Counted from the first letter of the stretch, positions 50,367 to 59,693 are shown. The stretch is DNA of 64,000 bases from Anaerolineales bacterium (GCA_015075405.1 JABTUK010000001.1:620001-684000), one strand, 5' to 3'. Notes: a model not told the origin generated them from the letters alone. Numbers and translations: made by a program.

Positions 50367-52661
50367 ATGCATTTAGAGTCTTTACTCAACGCCAAAAAAC
50401 AAACGCAACCCTTAACTCGGCTTTACATTTTGGCCCTGAGCAGCATTGCTGTACTGGCTATAGCCGGTCAACTGGTGGTTCACACCTACCTGCAACAACA
50501 AGCCAGTGATGCCAATGTGGTCAATATCGCCGGGCGCCAGCGCATGTTGAGCCAGCGCCTCAGCAAAGCAGCCTTGATGATCCAAACTGCGCCTAGCGAA
50601 CCGGCCCGCCAGGCCGCTCTGGCCGAACTGGCCGAAGTTGAAGCTTTATGGGCGCGCTCCCATCGAGCGCTTCAGCACGGTGACCCCGAACTTGACCTGC
50701 CCGGCGCTAACAGCCCTGCCATCAGCCGCATATTTGCCGAGATCGAGCCGTATCACCAGGCTATGCTGCGGGCCAGCCAGTCGCTCTTGCATGCTCCAAC
50801 CAAGGCGGACATTACACCTTTAGTGCAGCAAATTCTGGCTGCCGAGCAACCCTTTCTGGTAGGCATGGACAACATCGTCTTTCAATATGCGGCCGAGGCC
50901 ACCGCCCGCGTCAACCGGCTGGAGTGGGTTGAGCGTACCTTGTTGGTCATTACCCTGCTGGTGTTGCTTTTTGAAGGGATGTTTATTTTTCGCCCGGCGG
51001 TGACTAAAATTCAAGAAGTGATCACCGAATTGGTGCAAACCCGGCAGCAGCTTTACCAGGCCAAGGAAGCCGCCGAATCGGCGGACCGCACCAAATCAGA
51101 TTTTCTGGCCAATATGAGCCACGAAACGCGCACCCCCCTCAACGCCATTATCGGCATGACCGACCTGCTCAATGAAACGCCCCTCACGCCCGACCAGCGC
51201 CGCTTTACCGGCATCATCCGCGCCAGCGGTGAGGATTTGCTGGCCTTGATTAACAGCATCCTGGATTTTTCTAAAATCGAGGCGCATCAACTAGAGCTTG
51301 AGGAAATCCCCTTCAATTTGCCAGAGTGTGTTGAAGCTTCGGTCAGTTTACTGACCGCCAAAGCGGCTGAGAAAAAGCTGGCAGTAACGTATTACATTGA
51401 TCCGGCTGTACCCACCACCCTCATTGGCGACCCCACCCGGCTGCGGCGTATTCTGGTCAACCTGTTGAGCAATGCGGTCAAGTTTACGAAGCAGGGGGAG
51501 GTTGTCTTATCGGTGTCAAGTGTCAAGTGTCAAGTGTCAAGTGATAGGGAGAACGTGACACTTGACACTGGAACACTTGATCCTTATGAACTACATTTCT
51601 CCGTCCGCGACACCGGCATCGGCATCCCGCCTGAAAAAATGGACCGGCTGTTCAAGCCGTTCAGCCAGGTTGACAGCTCCATCACCCGCAAATACGGCGG
51701 CACCGGGTTGGGGCTGGCTATCAGTAAGCGGCTGGTCGAATTGATGGGCGGCTCGATATGGGCGGAAAGTATGGGGATTGCCGGGCAAGGCAGCACCTTC
51801 CATTTCAATATCGTGGTTAGCAGCCCCCCATCAAGGCCAGAGCGTGGTTATGAAGATAGCGCTGGAGTCCAAGACCACCCATTATCCTCATACCCCACAC
51901 CAAAATTGGCCCAAAGTGAGTCGGTGCGGATTCTGCTGGTGGAAGATAACCCGCTCAACCAGGAAGTCGCGCTGCTGCTGCTGCAAAGGTTGGGTTACCA
52001 GGCCAGTGTGGTCAACAACGGGCAAGAGACGCTAGAGGCGCTGGCTCGCCAGCCTTACGATGTGATTTTAATGGATTTGCAGATGCCGGATATGGATGGG
52101 TTGGAAACAACCCGGCGTATCCATCAGCGCTTCCCCAATCCTGGTTGCCCTCGCATCATTGCTATGACCGCCAACGCCCTCATTGGCGACCGGGAACGCT
52201 GCCTGGCCGCCGGGATGGATGATTATCTCAGCAAACCTATCCGCCTCGACCTGCTGCAAGCGGCGCTGACCGGAATTAAACAGGAACCATACCCAGACGA
52301 GCCGAAGCCGGATTCGTCCGTGCCGCCGCTCAACCTGGCGGCGCTGCTGGAGGCAACCGGAGGCAACCGTGAAACGTTGCGGCGAGTGGTTAACCTCTTG
52401 CTCAAAACCTTGCCGGGCAAGCTGGTCGAGTTAAGTGCCGGAATCGAGGCGGGCAATGCCAGACAAGTGGAGCAGGTCGCTCACACCCTGCGTTCCGACT
52501 GCGCTTTGTTGAGCCAGGCCTCGTTGGGTGAATTGTGCTACAAACTGGAACAGGCCGGTCATATTAACCAGTTAGAGAACTGTTGGCCGGTGCTTCAACA
52601 ACTTGAAGCAGAATGGCAGTCAATCCAGGCTACGCTGCAAACCACCTTAGAGTGTTCATGA
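50367..52661 (+). CDS. Hybrid histidine kinase with NarX/PilJ-type sensor domain
   Basis: 764 aa. Membrane helix 18-40, extracytoplasmic four-helix sensor of the PilJ/NarX type 41-187 with the signature [18 protein letters not shown], second helix 190-208, HisKA with His252 ([11 protein letters not shown]), HATPase ([29 protein letters not shown]), receiver (Asp in [13 protein letters not shown]) and HPt domain with His in [13 protein letters not shown] short repeat (51513-51580) is inserted in frame in the HATPase domain. With the OmpR-type regulator and nitrate genes downstream, nitrate or nitrite is the likely signal; this is inference from domain and context. Confidence 0.9.
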   Translation: MHLESLLNAKKQTQPLTRLYILALSSIAVLAIAGQLVVHTYLQQQASDANVVNIAGRQRMLSQRLSKAALMIQTAPSEPARQAALAELAEVEALWARSHRALQHGDPELDLPGANSPAISRIFAEIEPYHQAMLRASQSLLHAPTKADITPLVQQILAAEQPFLVGMDNIVFQYAAEATARVNRLEWVERTLLVITLLVLLFEGMFIFRPAVTKIQEVITELVQTRQQLYQAKEAAESADRTKSDFLANMSHETRTPLNAIIGMTDLLNETPLTPDQRRFTGIIRASGEDLLALINSILDFSKIEAHQLELEEIPFNLPECVEASVSLLTAKAAEKKLAVTYYIDPAVPTTLIGDPTRLRRILVNLLSNAVKFTKQGEVVLSVSSVKCQVSSDRENVTLDTGTLDPYELHFSVRDTGIGIPPEKMDRLFKPFSQVDSSITRKYGGTGLGLAISKRLVELMGGSIWAESMGIAGQGSTFHFNIVVSSPPSRPERGYEDSAGVQDHPLSSYPTPKLAQSESVRILLVEDNPLNQEVALLLLQRLGYQASVVNNGQETLEALARQPYDVILMDLQMPDMDGLETTRRIHQRFPNPGCPRIIAMTANALIGDRERCLAAGMDDYLSKPIRLDLLQAALTGIKQEPYPDEPKPDSSVPPLNLAALLEATGGNRETLRRVVNLLLKTLPGKLVELSAGIEAGNARQVEQVAHTLRSDCALLSQASLGELCYKLEQAGHINQLENCWPVLQQLEAEWQSIQATLQTTLECS

Positions 52662-52743
52662 CCGCTTCCCACCCTTCCCCCTATTAGGGGGAGGGAAGGG
52701 TGGGAGGCGGTTGGCGGTTGTATTTTAGGAGAGATCAAGCGCG

Positions 52744-53442
52744 ATGGAAAAGAAGAGGATTTTGGTGGTTGACGACGATCCGGTTATTATTGAACTGTTG
52801 GTTTCTGCACTGGCTGAAGCCGGGGTTGAGATTTATACCGCTAACAACGGGCGAGAAGGCTTGCAGAAATTTTATGCGCAACGCCCAGACCTGGTTATTT
52901 CGGATGTGATGATGCCCGATATGGAAGGCTGGGAAATATGCCGTATTATCCGCCAGCTTTCCGATGTGCCGATCATTATGCTGACTATCCAGGCTGATGA
53001 TACGCAGATCATTCGCGGCCTGGACAGCGGGGCCGATGACTACATTACCAAACCGTTCAACGCCAAAGTGGTTCTGGCGCGAGTGCGGGCAGCCTTGCGT
53101 CGAGCCTACCAGTCTACTCCGGTGAATAACAAATCGGCCACCTACAGCGATAGCTACCTGACAATTGATATCGAACATAACCTGGTTACAGTGTGCGGTG
53201 AGCCGATCAAACTAACCAGCCTGGAATATCGTTTGTTAGCCTATCTTTTGCAGCATCCCAACCGGGTGTTGACCACCCAACAAATCCTGGAAAATGTGTG
53301 GGGCTGGGAATATCAAGATGAAGCCAGCCACGTGCGCATTTACATGTGGCATCTGCGGCAAAAGCTAGAGGCCGACCCCAAGAAGCCCAAGTATCTCCTC
53401 ACCGAATATGGCCTGGGTTATCGTTTTAACACGGTTGGATGA
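52744..53442 (+). CDS. OmpR/PhoB-family response regulator
   Basis: 232 aa: receiver domain with DDDP, phospho-acceptor Asp54 in VISDVMMPD, Thr in MLTIQ and Lys in TKPFNA; winged-helix DNA-binding domain from about 130 (LTIDIEHNLVTVCGEPIKLTSLEYRLLAYL... ending in GLGYRFNTVG). It follows the hybrid kinase by 82 bp and precedes the nitrate genes, so it probably activates them. Two 11-bp direct repeats at 53527-53548 could be its site. Confidence 0.93.
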   Translation: MEKKRILVVDDDPVIIELLVSALAEAGVEIYTANNGREGLQKFYAQRPDLVISDVMMPDMEGWEICRIIRQLSDVPIIMLTIQADDTQIIRGLDSGADDYITKPFNAKVVLARVRAALRRAYQSTPVNNKSATYSDSYLTIDIEHNLVTVCGEPIKLTSLEYRLLAYLLQHPNRVLTTQQILENVWGWEYQDEASHVRIYMWHLRQKLEADPKKPKYLLTEYGLGYRFNTVG

Positions 53443-53444
53443 AG

Positions 53445-53480
53445 CAGGTAGCAAGGTAGCAGGGTAGCAAGGTAACAAGG
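53445..53480. repeat. GGTAGCAAGGTAGCAGG tandem tract
   Basis: Four to five GGTAGCA(A/G)G words directly behind the response-regulator gene; same family as 7193-7225 and 59694-59745. Confidence 0.8.
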
Positions 53481-53526
53481 GCGCAGGGTATAATTGACCC
53501 CTGTCTACCTTTCTAAGCGTGTGAAA

Positions 53527-53548
53527 ATTTTAACAACATTTTAATAAT
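53527..53548. promoter_or_regulatory. Possible OmpR-family binding site (11-bp direct repeats)
   Basis: ATTTTAACAAC and ATTTTAATAAT are adjacent and share 9 of 11 bases, the spacing preferred by PhoB/OmpR-type regulators. A TAAAAT hexamer (53578-53583) lies 30 bp downstream and could be the -10 of the narK transcript. Confidence 0.35.
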
Positions 53549-53651
53549 TCATAAAGGCCATTTAAATCTATCTGTCGTAAAATAAGAGAAAAGAAAATAA
53601 GAAATAAGAAAATGGGGAGCTTTTAAATTCTCATTTCTTATTTCTAATTTG

Positions 53652-53702
53652 AAGGCTCTCAAGGGTGAGAAACAAACGGCTCATCTTTGAGAGCCTTTTT
53701 AA
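53652..53702 (+). terminator. Intrinsic terminator A upstream of narK
   Basis: GGCTCTCAA (53654-53662) pairs with TTGAGAGCC (53687-53695), then TTTTT. It ends the kinase-regulator transcript and may also act on a transcript starting before it. Confidence 0.8.
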
Positions 53703-53728
53703 TACAACCCTATAAATTTTGAGCCGAG

Positions 53729-53786
53729 ACGCTCTCTGGTACAGAAAAATTTGGTTAAACTCTGTATTTGAGGGCGTTTTTGTTTG
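53729..53786 (+). terminator. Intrinsic terminator B upstream of narK
   Basis: ACGCTCTC (53729-53736) pairs with GAGGGCGT (53770-53777), with TACAGA/TCTGTA inside, followed by TTTTTGTTT. A GCCCCGCCGGGGC hairpin follows at 53786-53798. Confidence 0.7.
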
Positions 53787-53801
53787 CCCCGCCGGGGCGA
53801 A

Positions 53802-53987
53802 AGGAGGTAATAGATAGAAAAATCAAAAACATGATTCACTATAAGGTTGGTTTTCACCGCACGGTGAAATAAAAAGGAGATACCGGCTAACTTGGCGGTG
53901 AGCGGCATCTCCAAAAGGTGACATAGCGTTTAGAGCGCACCCCCGGGGGTGCAGTTCTAATTGCTTTGCCTTTTTTCATTGTACCAT
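53802..53987 (+). ncRNA. Candidate structured leader RNA of narK, shared with urtA
   Basis: 5' to 3': AGGAGG (53802-53807), TGATTC (53832-53837), hairpin P0 (TTTCACCG/CGGTGAAA, 53852-53869), hairpin P1 (53876-53912: GGAGATACCG, 17-nt loop, CGGCATCTCC), 7-nt spacer, GACATAGCGTTTAGA (53920-53934), hairpin P2 (GCACCCCCGGGGGTGC, 53937-53952) with TCTAA after it, U-rich stretch and TACCAT (53982-53987). A further GCCGT/ACGGC hairpin is at 53989-54005. The order, P1 length and P1-to-word spacing equal those of the urtA leader. P2 with its flanks followed by TTTGCCTTTTTTC could serve as a conditional terminator. Confidence 0.6.
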
Positions 53988-54045
53988 AGCCGTCTAAACA
54001 ACGGCAAAAAGCCTGATCCAAGCCGAAGAATAAAGGAGTAGAACG

Positions 54046-55386
54046 ATGAACTTCAGAAATAAAGCCACCCAAATTGAGTTGCTTAACTTTACCAAGCCGC
54101 CTATGCGCGCGTTTCATGTGACCTGGTTTGCCTTTTTCCTGTGCTTTTTTGGTTGGTTTGGAATTGCGCCGCTCATGTCAATTGTGCGTGAAGACTTGAG
54201 CCTGACTAAAGAACAAATTGGTAACACGGTTATTGCCTCGGTCTTCATCACCATCTTTGCCCGTCTGCTTATCGGCTGGCTGTGCGACCGGTTTGGCCCC
54301 CGCCTGGCCTACACCTATCTGTTGGCGCTCGGCTCTCTGCCGGTGATGCTGATTGGCCTGTCGCAAGATTACACCCAATTCCTGCTGTTCCGTCTGGCTA
54401 TCGGCGCAATTGGGGCCTCATTTGTGATTACCCAATATCACACCAGTGTGATGTTTGCCCCCAATGTGGTCGGCACGGCCAATGCGACCACAGCCGGTTG
54501 GGGTAACTTGGGCGGTGGCGTAACCCAGTTTGCCATGCCACTCTTGTTATCGGCAACGCTGATGTTTGTGGGCGACCAGTTCCTCGGCTGGCGAATAGCG
54601 ATGGTGATTCCGGGGGTTGCCCTCCTGTTGACCGGGATTGCCTACTACTTTCTCACCACCGACGCCCCCGACGGCAACTTTGTTGCTCTGCGGGCCCGCG
54701 GTGAAATGCCTCCGTCTAAAGACATAAACGGTACCTTCTGGGAGGCCATCAAAGATTACCGGGTCTGGGCTTTGTTCATTCTATATGCCGCCTGCTTCGG
54801 GATTGAATTGACCATTAATAACACGGTTGCCCTCTATTTTACCGATTACTTCGGCCTGGGCGTGACCGCTGCCGGGACGGTCGCTTCGCTGTTCGGATTG
54901 ATGAACCTCTTTGCCCGCTCGTTGGGCGGCATTATCAGCGACAAGATTAATCTGACTCGCGGCCTGCGTGGCCGGGTGCAGTTCCTGTTTGCTTGCACCC
55001 TGCTGGAAGGGATTGCCCTGATCTTCTTCTCGCAAATGACCGCTCTGGCTCTGGCTATCCCTTTATTAATTATCTTTAGCCTTTTTGTGCAGATGTCCGA
55101 AGGAGCTACCTATGCCGTAGTTCCCTTTGTCAACAAACGGGCCATGGGGTCGGTAGCCGGTATTGTGGGCGCCGGCGGAAATTTTGGCGCAGTGATGGCC
55201 GGTTTCCTCTTCCGTACCGAAATGCCCTGGTCTACCGCTTACTTCATCATCGGTATCGCCGTAGCCGTTTCAGCCGTGGCCGCCTTCGCCGTACGCTTCT
55301 CCACCACCGCCGAAAAGAGCGCCAAAGAAGAAATGGAAACCCGGCTGCGAGAGTACGAAGCAGCTCAAACTCTGGCTTCGGCCTAA
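54046..55386 (+). CDS. narK: Nitrate/nitrite MFS transporter
   Basis: A 446-aa NarK/NasA-type transporter of the major facilitator superfamily with twelve membrane segments. The nitrate signature region AGWGNLGGGVTQFAMPLL is present, as are RLLIGWLCDRFGPR (loop 2-3 motif) and an Arg in the first-half pathway. KGAGTAG-like ribosome site AAAGGAG precedes the ATG. Directly followed by nirA and narB, so it should import nitrate for assimilation. Confidence 0.95.
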   Translation: MNFRNKATQIELLNFTKPPMRAFHVTWFAFFLCFFGWFGIAPLMSIVREDLSLTKEQIGNTVIASVFITIFARLLIGWLCDRFGPRLAYTYLLALGSLPVMLIGLSQDYTQFLLFRLAIGAIGASFVITQYHTSVMFAPNVVGTANATTAGWGNLGGGVTQFAMPLLLSATLMFVGDQFLGWRIAMVIPGVALLLTGIAYYFLTTDAPDGNFVALRARGEMPPSKDINGTFWEAIKDYRVWALFILYAACFGIELTINNTVALYFTDYFGLGVTAAGTVASLFGLMNLFARSLGGIISDKINLTRGLRGRVQFLFACTLLEGIALIFFSQMTALALAIPLLIIFSLFVQMSEGATYAVVPFVNKRAMGSVAGIVGAGGNFGAVMAGFLFRTEMPWSTAYFIIGIAVAVSAVAAFAVRFSTTAEKSAKEEMETRLREYEAAQTLASA

Positions 55387-55504
55387 TCCGCCTGCTTAAA
55401 GTGAAGGGAAAACTAATCGGTAGGATTTGTGAGTTCAAGATTTCAATCATAACCCATTAACTGGGTAAGCCCTGTCGGGGTAACTACGCAGCTGAGGTTT
55501 TGCC

Positions 55505-57004
55505 ATGAACAAAATTGAAAAGCTAAAAGCAACTAAAAATGGTCTCGATACCTTGGAGGATATTTACCGCTACGCCCGGCTGGGCTTTGCCTCCATTCCA
55601 GAGGAGGAATACGACTTGCTCAAGTGGTATGGCCTCTTCCATCGCCGGCAAACGCCCGGCTACTTTATGATGCGGCTGCGGATTTCAAACGGTATCCTCT
55701 CAACCACCCAGTTGCGCGCCATCGCCGGCATCTCCCGCGATTTTGGGCGCGGCATAGGCGATATTACCTCTCGCCAAAACATCCAACTGCGCTGGATCGA
55801 AATTGAGCATATGCCGGAAATTTTTGAACGGCTGCACAGCGTCGGGATGACCTCGCAGCAGACCGGCATGGACAATTTCCGCAACGTCACCGGCTGCCCT
55901 ATGGCCGGGCTGCACTGCGATGAATTGCTGGACGCCTCGCCCCTGGTCCAGGCCACCGCCCTGGCCTTGCTGGGCCGGGAGTTTTCAAACCTGCCCCGCA
56001 AATTTAACATCTCTATCAATGGCTGCCGGCACGATTGCGCCGAAGCCCAGGGCAATGACATCGGCATGACCCCCGCCACCCTCCAGGTGAATGGCCGGAC
56101 CATAGTTGGCTTCAATGTCTTTGTCGGCGGCGCGTTGGGCGGCAAGATGCCCGTATTCGCTGAACCGCTGGATGTCTTTGTTCGACCTGAGCAAGTTATC
56201 GCCTTGTGCCGGGCCATTTTGACGGTCTTTCGTGATCACGGCCGGCGCGAGTCACGCAACGAGGCCCGGCTCAAGTGGTTGCTGACCGAGTGGGGCCTAC
56301 CGCGCTTCCGGGCCGAGGTTGAACGGGTTTTCGGCCAGCCGCTCCATCCGGCGGGTAAGAATGAATTATTGACCTACGGCGGCGACCACATTGGCATCCA
56401 ACCGCAGCGCCAGCCGGGCTTGTGTACGGTTGGTTTATTAGTCCCCGTCGGCCGCATCACCGCCGACCAACTCCTGGCCCTGGCCGATCTGGCCGATACT
56501 TACGGCGCTCGTGAAGTTCGCCTGACCATCAATCAAAACGTCCTGATTCCCCACGTACCCAGCCAATGCCTGCCCAGGCTCATGGCCGAACCCCTGCTCC
56601 AGGAGTGGAGTCCCTGCCCTTCGGCTATTATGCGGGGCTTGACCACCTGCACCGGCAAAGATTACTGCCATTTTGCCCTCAACGACACCAAAGGTTATGC
56701 CTTGATGATTGGCCGTGAATTGGAAAAGCGGCTGGTGACGAACGGCCATGCCATTCACCTGAACGTCTCGGGCTGTATCCATGCCTGTGGCCGGCACCGC
56801 GCCCGAGATTTTGGGCTAATGGCCACCCGCGTCCGCCAGGGCCAAAACATCGTGGACGGCTTTGAGGTCTTTAGCGGCGGTCAACTGGGCGAAGCGGCCA
56901 AAATAGCGGAATTGGCCTACAGCGATGTTACGGTTGACCGGGTGGTTGAGGTGTTGGCCCAAGAAATCGCAGCTCAGCATGGACTAGAAATAAGGAACTC
57001 GTAG
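55505..57004 (+). CDS. nirA: Ferredoxin-dependent nitrite reductase
   Basis: Assimilatory nitrite reductase (499 aa) reducing nitrite to ammonium with ferredoxin as likely donor. Siroheme/[4Fe-4S] cysteines: Cys382 and Cys388 (TTCTGKDYC) and Cys424 and Cys428 (SGCIHAC). Two ferredoxin-like half-domains (RISNGILSTTQLRAIAGI and VGLLVPVGRITADQL) each precede a siroheme domain. No NAD/FAD domains, unlike NirB. The C-terminal EIRNS is encoded by the start of a GGAACTC repeat. Between narK and narB on the same strand. Confidence 0.92.
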   Translation: MNKIEKLKATKNGLDTLEDIYRYARLGFASIPEEEYDLLKWYGLFHRRQTPGYFMMRLRISNGILSTTQLRAIAGISRDFGRGIGDITSRQNIQLRWIEIEHMPEIFERLHSVGMTSQQTGMDNFRNVTGCPMAGLHCDELLDASPLVQATALALLGREFSNLPRKFNISINGCRHDCAEAQGNDIGMTPATLQVNGRTIVGFNVFVGGALGGKMPVFAEPLDVFVRPEQVIALCRAILTVFRDHGRRESRNEARLKWLLTEWGLPRFRAEVERVFGQPLHPAGKNELLTYGGDHIGIQPQRQPGLCTVGLLVPVGRITADQLLALADLADTYGAREVRLTINQNVLIPHVPSQCLPRLMAEPLLQEWSPCPSAIMRGLTTCTGKDYCHFALNDTKGYALMIGRELEKRLVTNGHAIHLNVSGCIHACGRHRARDFGLMATRVRQGQNIVDGFEVFSGGQLGEAAKIAELAYSDVTVDRVVEVLAQEIAAQHGLEIRNS

Positions 57005-57087
57005 GAACTCAGGGGAACTCAGGGGAACTTCGGAGGGGGCAAGACCCTATAAGTTCCTACAGTTCCAACAAGTTCCCTGAGTTTCCT
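56994..57087. repeat. Inverted repeat of GGAACTC words between nirA and narB
   Basis: GGAACTCGTAGGAACTCAGG... (56994-57032) mirrored by AAGTTCCTACAGTTCCAAC...AGTTTCC (57048-57087). It starts inside the last codons of nirA. Confidence 0.85.
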
Positions 57088-57112
57088 CAGATTTTCATCA
57101 TAGGAGAAGAAC

Positions 57113-59293
57113 ATGCCTGGAATCCCCACTCAAAACATTGACCGCTGGTCAAAAAGCTATTGTCCCTACTGCGGGGTAGGGTGTGGGTTAACGGTTGGCA
57201 TCAAAGATAACCGGGTGGTTAAGGTTAAAGGCGATCCCGACCATCCTTCGAGCCGGGGGGATTTGTGCGCCAAGCCCATCTATTTGCCCGACAGTTTGCA
57301 GACCGGCCGCTTACTTTACCCCTACATGCGGCCTCACCAGGAAGTTCCGTTTCAACGGGCCTCCTGGGACGCGGCACTCCAGCAGGCAGCTATGCAGTTC
57401 AAACAGATTATTACCCGGTATGGGCCGCAGGCCGTGGCCTTTTATGGCTCAGGCCAATTTCTAACCGAAGATTACTATGTGGCTAACAAACTTGCCAAAG
57501 GTTTTTTGAGGACCAACAACTTCGACGCCAACTCGCGCCTGTGCATGGCCTCAGCCGCAGCCGGCTATGCCAGCGCCCTGGGTTCCGATGGGCCGCCGGC
57601 CGCCTACGAAGATATTGATCTGGCCGATTGCTTCCTCCTCATCGGTACCAACACCGCCGACTGCCACCCGGTTATTTTCGACCGGATCAAGCAGCGCAAA
57701 CGAAGCGCCCCGGACCGGGTTAAAGTTATTGTTGTAGACCCGCGTGAGACCGCCACCGCCAAAATCGCCGATCTGTACCTCCCTCTGCGGCCGGGCACCG
57801 ATATCGCCTTGCTCAATGCTATGCTCCACGTGCTGCTGAAAGCCAGCTTGCTTGATGGGTCATTTATTGCCCAACACACCCATCACTTTGAGCAGGTCGA
57901 AGCCACCGTTGAACGTTATCCGCCCGAAGTAGCAGCGGAAATTTGCGACCTGCCGGCGGAGTTGATTGTCAAGGCGGCGCTGGCCTTTGGCCGAGCGACC
58001 GGCGCCCTCTCTTTCTGGAGTATGGGTGTGAACCAAAGCACGGTCGGGGTGTCGAAAAATCAGGCCATTATCAATCTTCACCTGGCTACCGGCCAAATCG
58101 GCCGGCCGGGCAGTGGGCCGTTTTCCCTCACCGGCCAGCCAAACGCGATGGGCGGCCGGGAAGCCGGCGGTCTGGTTCACCTCTTGCCCGGCTATCGTTT
58201 GATCAAAAATCCAACCCACCGGCTTGAAGTCGAGGCTCATTGGGGTGTACCGGCCGGGCGAATCGCGCCTCAACCGGGCCTGACCGCTATCGAGATGTTT
58301 GAAGCCGCTGCTCGGGGCCAAATAAAAGCCCTGTGGATTGCCGGTACCAACCCAGCCGTGTCCATGCCCCAGCTTGACCTGGTGGAAACGGCGCTGCGGC
58401 GGGCCGAGCTGGTGGTGGTGCAAGATGCCTATCACCCCACCGATACCACCCACCTGGCCCATATCCTCCTGCCGGCCGCGCAGTGGTCGGAGAAAGCCGG
58501 GGTCATGACCAACTCGGAACGCCGGCTGACCTACTTACCCAAACTGGTTGACCCGCCTGGCGAAGCCCGGCCCGATTGGCAAATCTTTACCTGTTTTGCT
58601 CAGGCTCTGGGTTTTACCCAAGCCTTTCCCTACCACTCGTCCGCCGAAATTTTTGCGGAATTTGTCGGCTTGACCCAGGGGCGACTGTGCGACTACTCCG
58701 GCGTCAGCCATGCCCGGCTCCAGGACGAAGGGCCGCTGCAATGGCCCTGCCCCACCCCTACCCACCCCGGCACAGTTCGCCTCTACCCGGAGGCCCGTTT
58801 CACCACCCCCGACGGCCGGGCCAGTTTCACCCCCACCGAACACACCGGCCCCGTTGAAGGCCCCGACACGACTTATCCCTTGATCCTCACCACCGGGCGG
58901 CTTAAAAACCAATGGCATACCATGACTCGCACCGGCAAATCCGAAAGTTTACGCCGAGAGTGTCCTGAACCCATCATCGAACTGCACCCCGCCGATGCTG
59001 CCCGCTGGGACATTGCGGATGGCAAACTGGTCAAAGTAGCCTCCCGGCGCGGCGCGGCGATTGCCCGCGCCTGTGTCACCCTTAAGATTAAAGAAGGTAC
59101 GTGCTTTATGCCCTTTCACTGGGGCCGCTTGTTGGGCTACTACAAAGCCGTCAATAATTTAACCACCACCGCCACCGACCCCATCTCCCAGGAACCGGAA
59201 CTCAAAGCATGCGCGGTTCAGGTTAGCCCACTGTGGATGATGGAACTCCAGCGGCAGCCAGCCTCAACTGTGTTAGAAATGGTTGAACTGTAG
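57113..59293 (+). CDS. narB: Assimilatory nitrate reductase catalytic subunit
   Basis: Molybdopterin-dependent nitrate reductase (726 aa) of the NarB/NasA type, reducing nitrate to nitrite in the cytoplasm. N-terminal [4Fe-4S] site Cys17-x2-Cys20-x3-Cys24 and Cys52; the molybdenum-ligand Cys is in NSRLCMASA; MPT-binding motifs VNQSTVGVSKNQAIINLHL and GQPNAMGGREAGG follow, with the MopB C-terminal domain from about 590. No Tat signal and no additional reductase domain, so ferredoxin is the likely electron donor, as for NirA. Confidence 0.94.
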   Translation: MPGIPTQNIDRWSKSYCPYCGVGCGLTVGIKDNRVVKVKGDPDHPSSRGDLCAKPIYLPDSLQTGRLLYPYMRPHQEVPFQRASWDAALQQAAMQFKQIITRYGPQAVAFYGSGQFLTEDYYVANKLAKGFLRTNNFDANSRLCMASAAAGYASALGSDGPPAAYEDIDLADCFLLIGTNTADCHPVIFDRIKQRKRSAPDRVKVIVVDPRETATAKIADLYLPLRPGTDIALLNAMLHVLLKASLLDGSFIAQHTHHFEQVEATVERYPPEVAAEICDLPAELIVKAALAFGRATGALSFWSMGVNQSTVGVSKNQAIINLHLATGQIGRPGSGPFSLTGQPNAMGGREAGGLVHLLPGYRLIKNPTHRLEVEAHWGVPAGRIAPQPGLTAIEMFEAAARGQIKALWIAGTNPAVSMPQLDLVETALRRAELVVVQDAYHPTDTTHLAHILLPAAQWSEKAGVMTNSERRLTYLPKLVDPPGEARPDWQIFTCFAQALGFTQAFPYHSSAEIFAEFVGLTQGRLCDYSGVSHARLQDEGPLQWPCPTPTHPGTVRLYPEARFTTPDGRASFTPTEHTGPVEGPDTTYPLILTTGRLKNQWHTMTRTGKSESLRRECPEPIIELHPADAARWDIADGKLVKVASRRGAAIARACVTLKIKEGTCFMPFHWGRLLGYYKAVNNLTTTATDPISQEPELKACAVQVSPLWMMELQRQPASTVLEMVEL

Positions 59294-59346
59294 CTATCTG
59301 GGTAAGGGGCAGCTTAGCCCTTCCAAGAAAATAAGAGGCAAACATT

Positions 59347-59400
59347 CGTGGTGCGTAGTGCGTGTTCCGTTCATTTTACGCACCACGTTTGGCTTTTTAA
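59347..59400 (+). terminator. Possible terminator behind narB
   Basis: CGTGGTGCGTA (59347-59357) pairs with TACGCACCACG (59377-59387), followed by TTTGGCTTTTT. The T-tract is interrupted, so efficiency is uncertain; it also fits the short-word inverted repeat class. Confidence 0.5.
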
Positions 59401-59420
59401 ATCTTGAAACTATCTTACGG

Positions 59421-59448
59421 TTGCGCAAATTGTTCTTTGTGCTATAAT
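59421..59448 (+). promoter_or_regulatory. Promoter of serS
   Basis: TTGCGC (59421-59426), 16-bp spacer, perfect -10 TATAAT (59443-59448), just before the T-box leader. Confidence 0.75.
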
Positions 59449-59457
59449 CTCGACAAA

Positions 59458-59687
59458 GGCTGTGATGGAGAAAAGTAAGCCAATTCCCTAGATCAGGCAG
59501 AGACGCGCCGGTTGGTGCAAGGCGCGCGACGGGACGGCTGAATTCCACTCTTGAGCCGGCGGCGATGAGCCGCTCCGGGTGCGCCCGTTAGCGCGCAGCA
59601 GAGATTGTCGGGGCAACTCCCCGGCGAAAAAAGGTGGCACCGCGAGTGATGACCCTCGCCCTTTTTAGGGCGGGGGTTTTTGTTTTC
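59458..59687 (+). ncRNA. T-box leader (tRNA-Ser responsive) of serS
   Basis: The leader has the T-box core AAGGTGGCACCGCG (59631-59644), which pairs with the uncharged tRNA end, followed by terminator CCCTCGCCCT/AGGGCGGGGG and a T-tract (59653-59687). Stem I includes the AAAAGTAAG region (59470s), distal GCGCCGGTTGGTGCAAGGCGC, and a specifier loop reading GAATTCCACTC, in which TCC (59544-59546) is a serine codon. When uncharged tRNA-Ser (anticodon GGA) binds, the antiterminator should form and serS be expressed. Confidence 0.92.
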
Positions 59688-59693
59688 AAGGTA

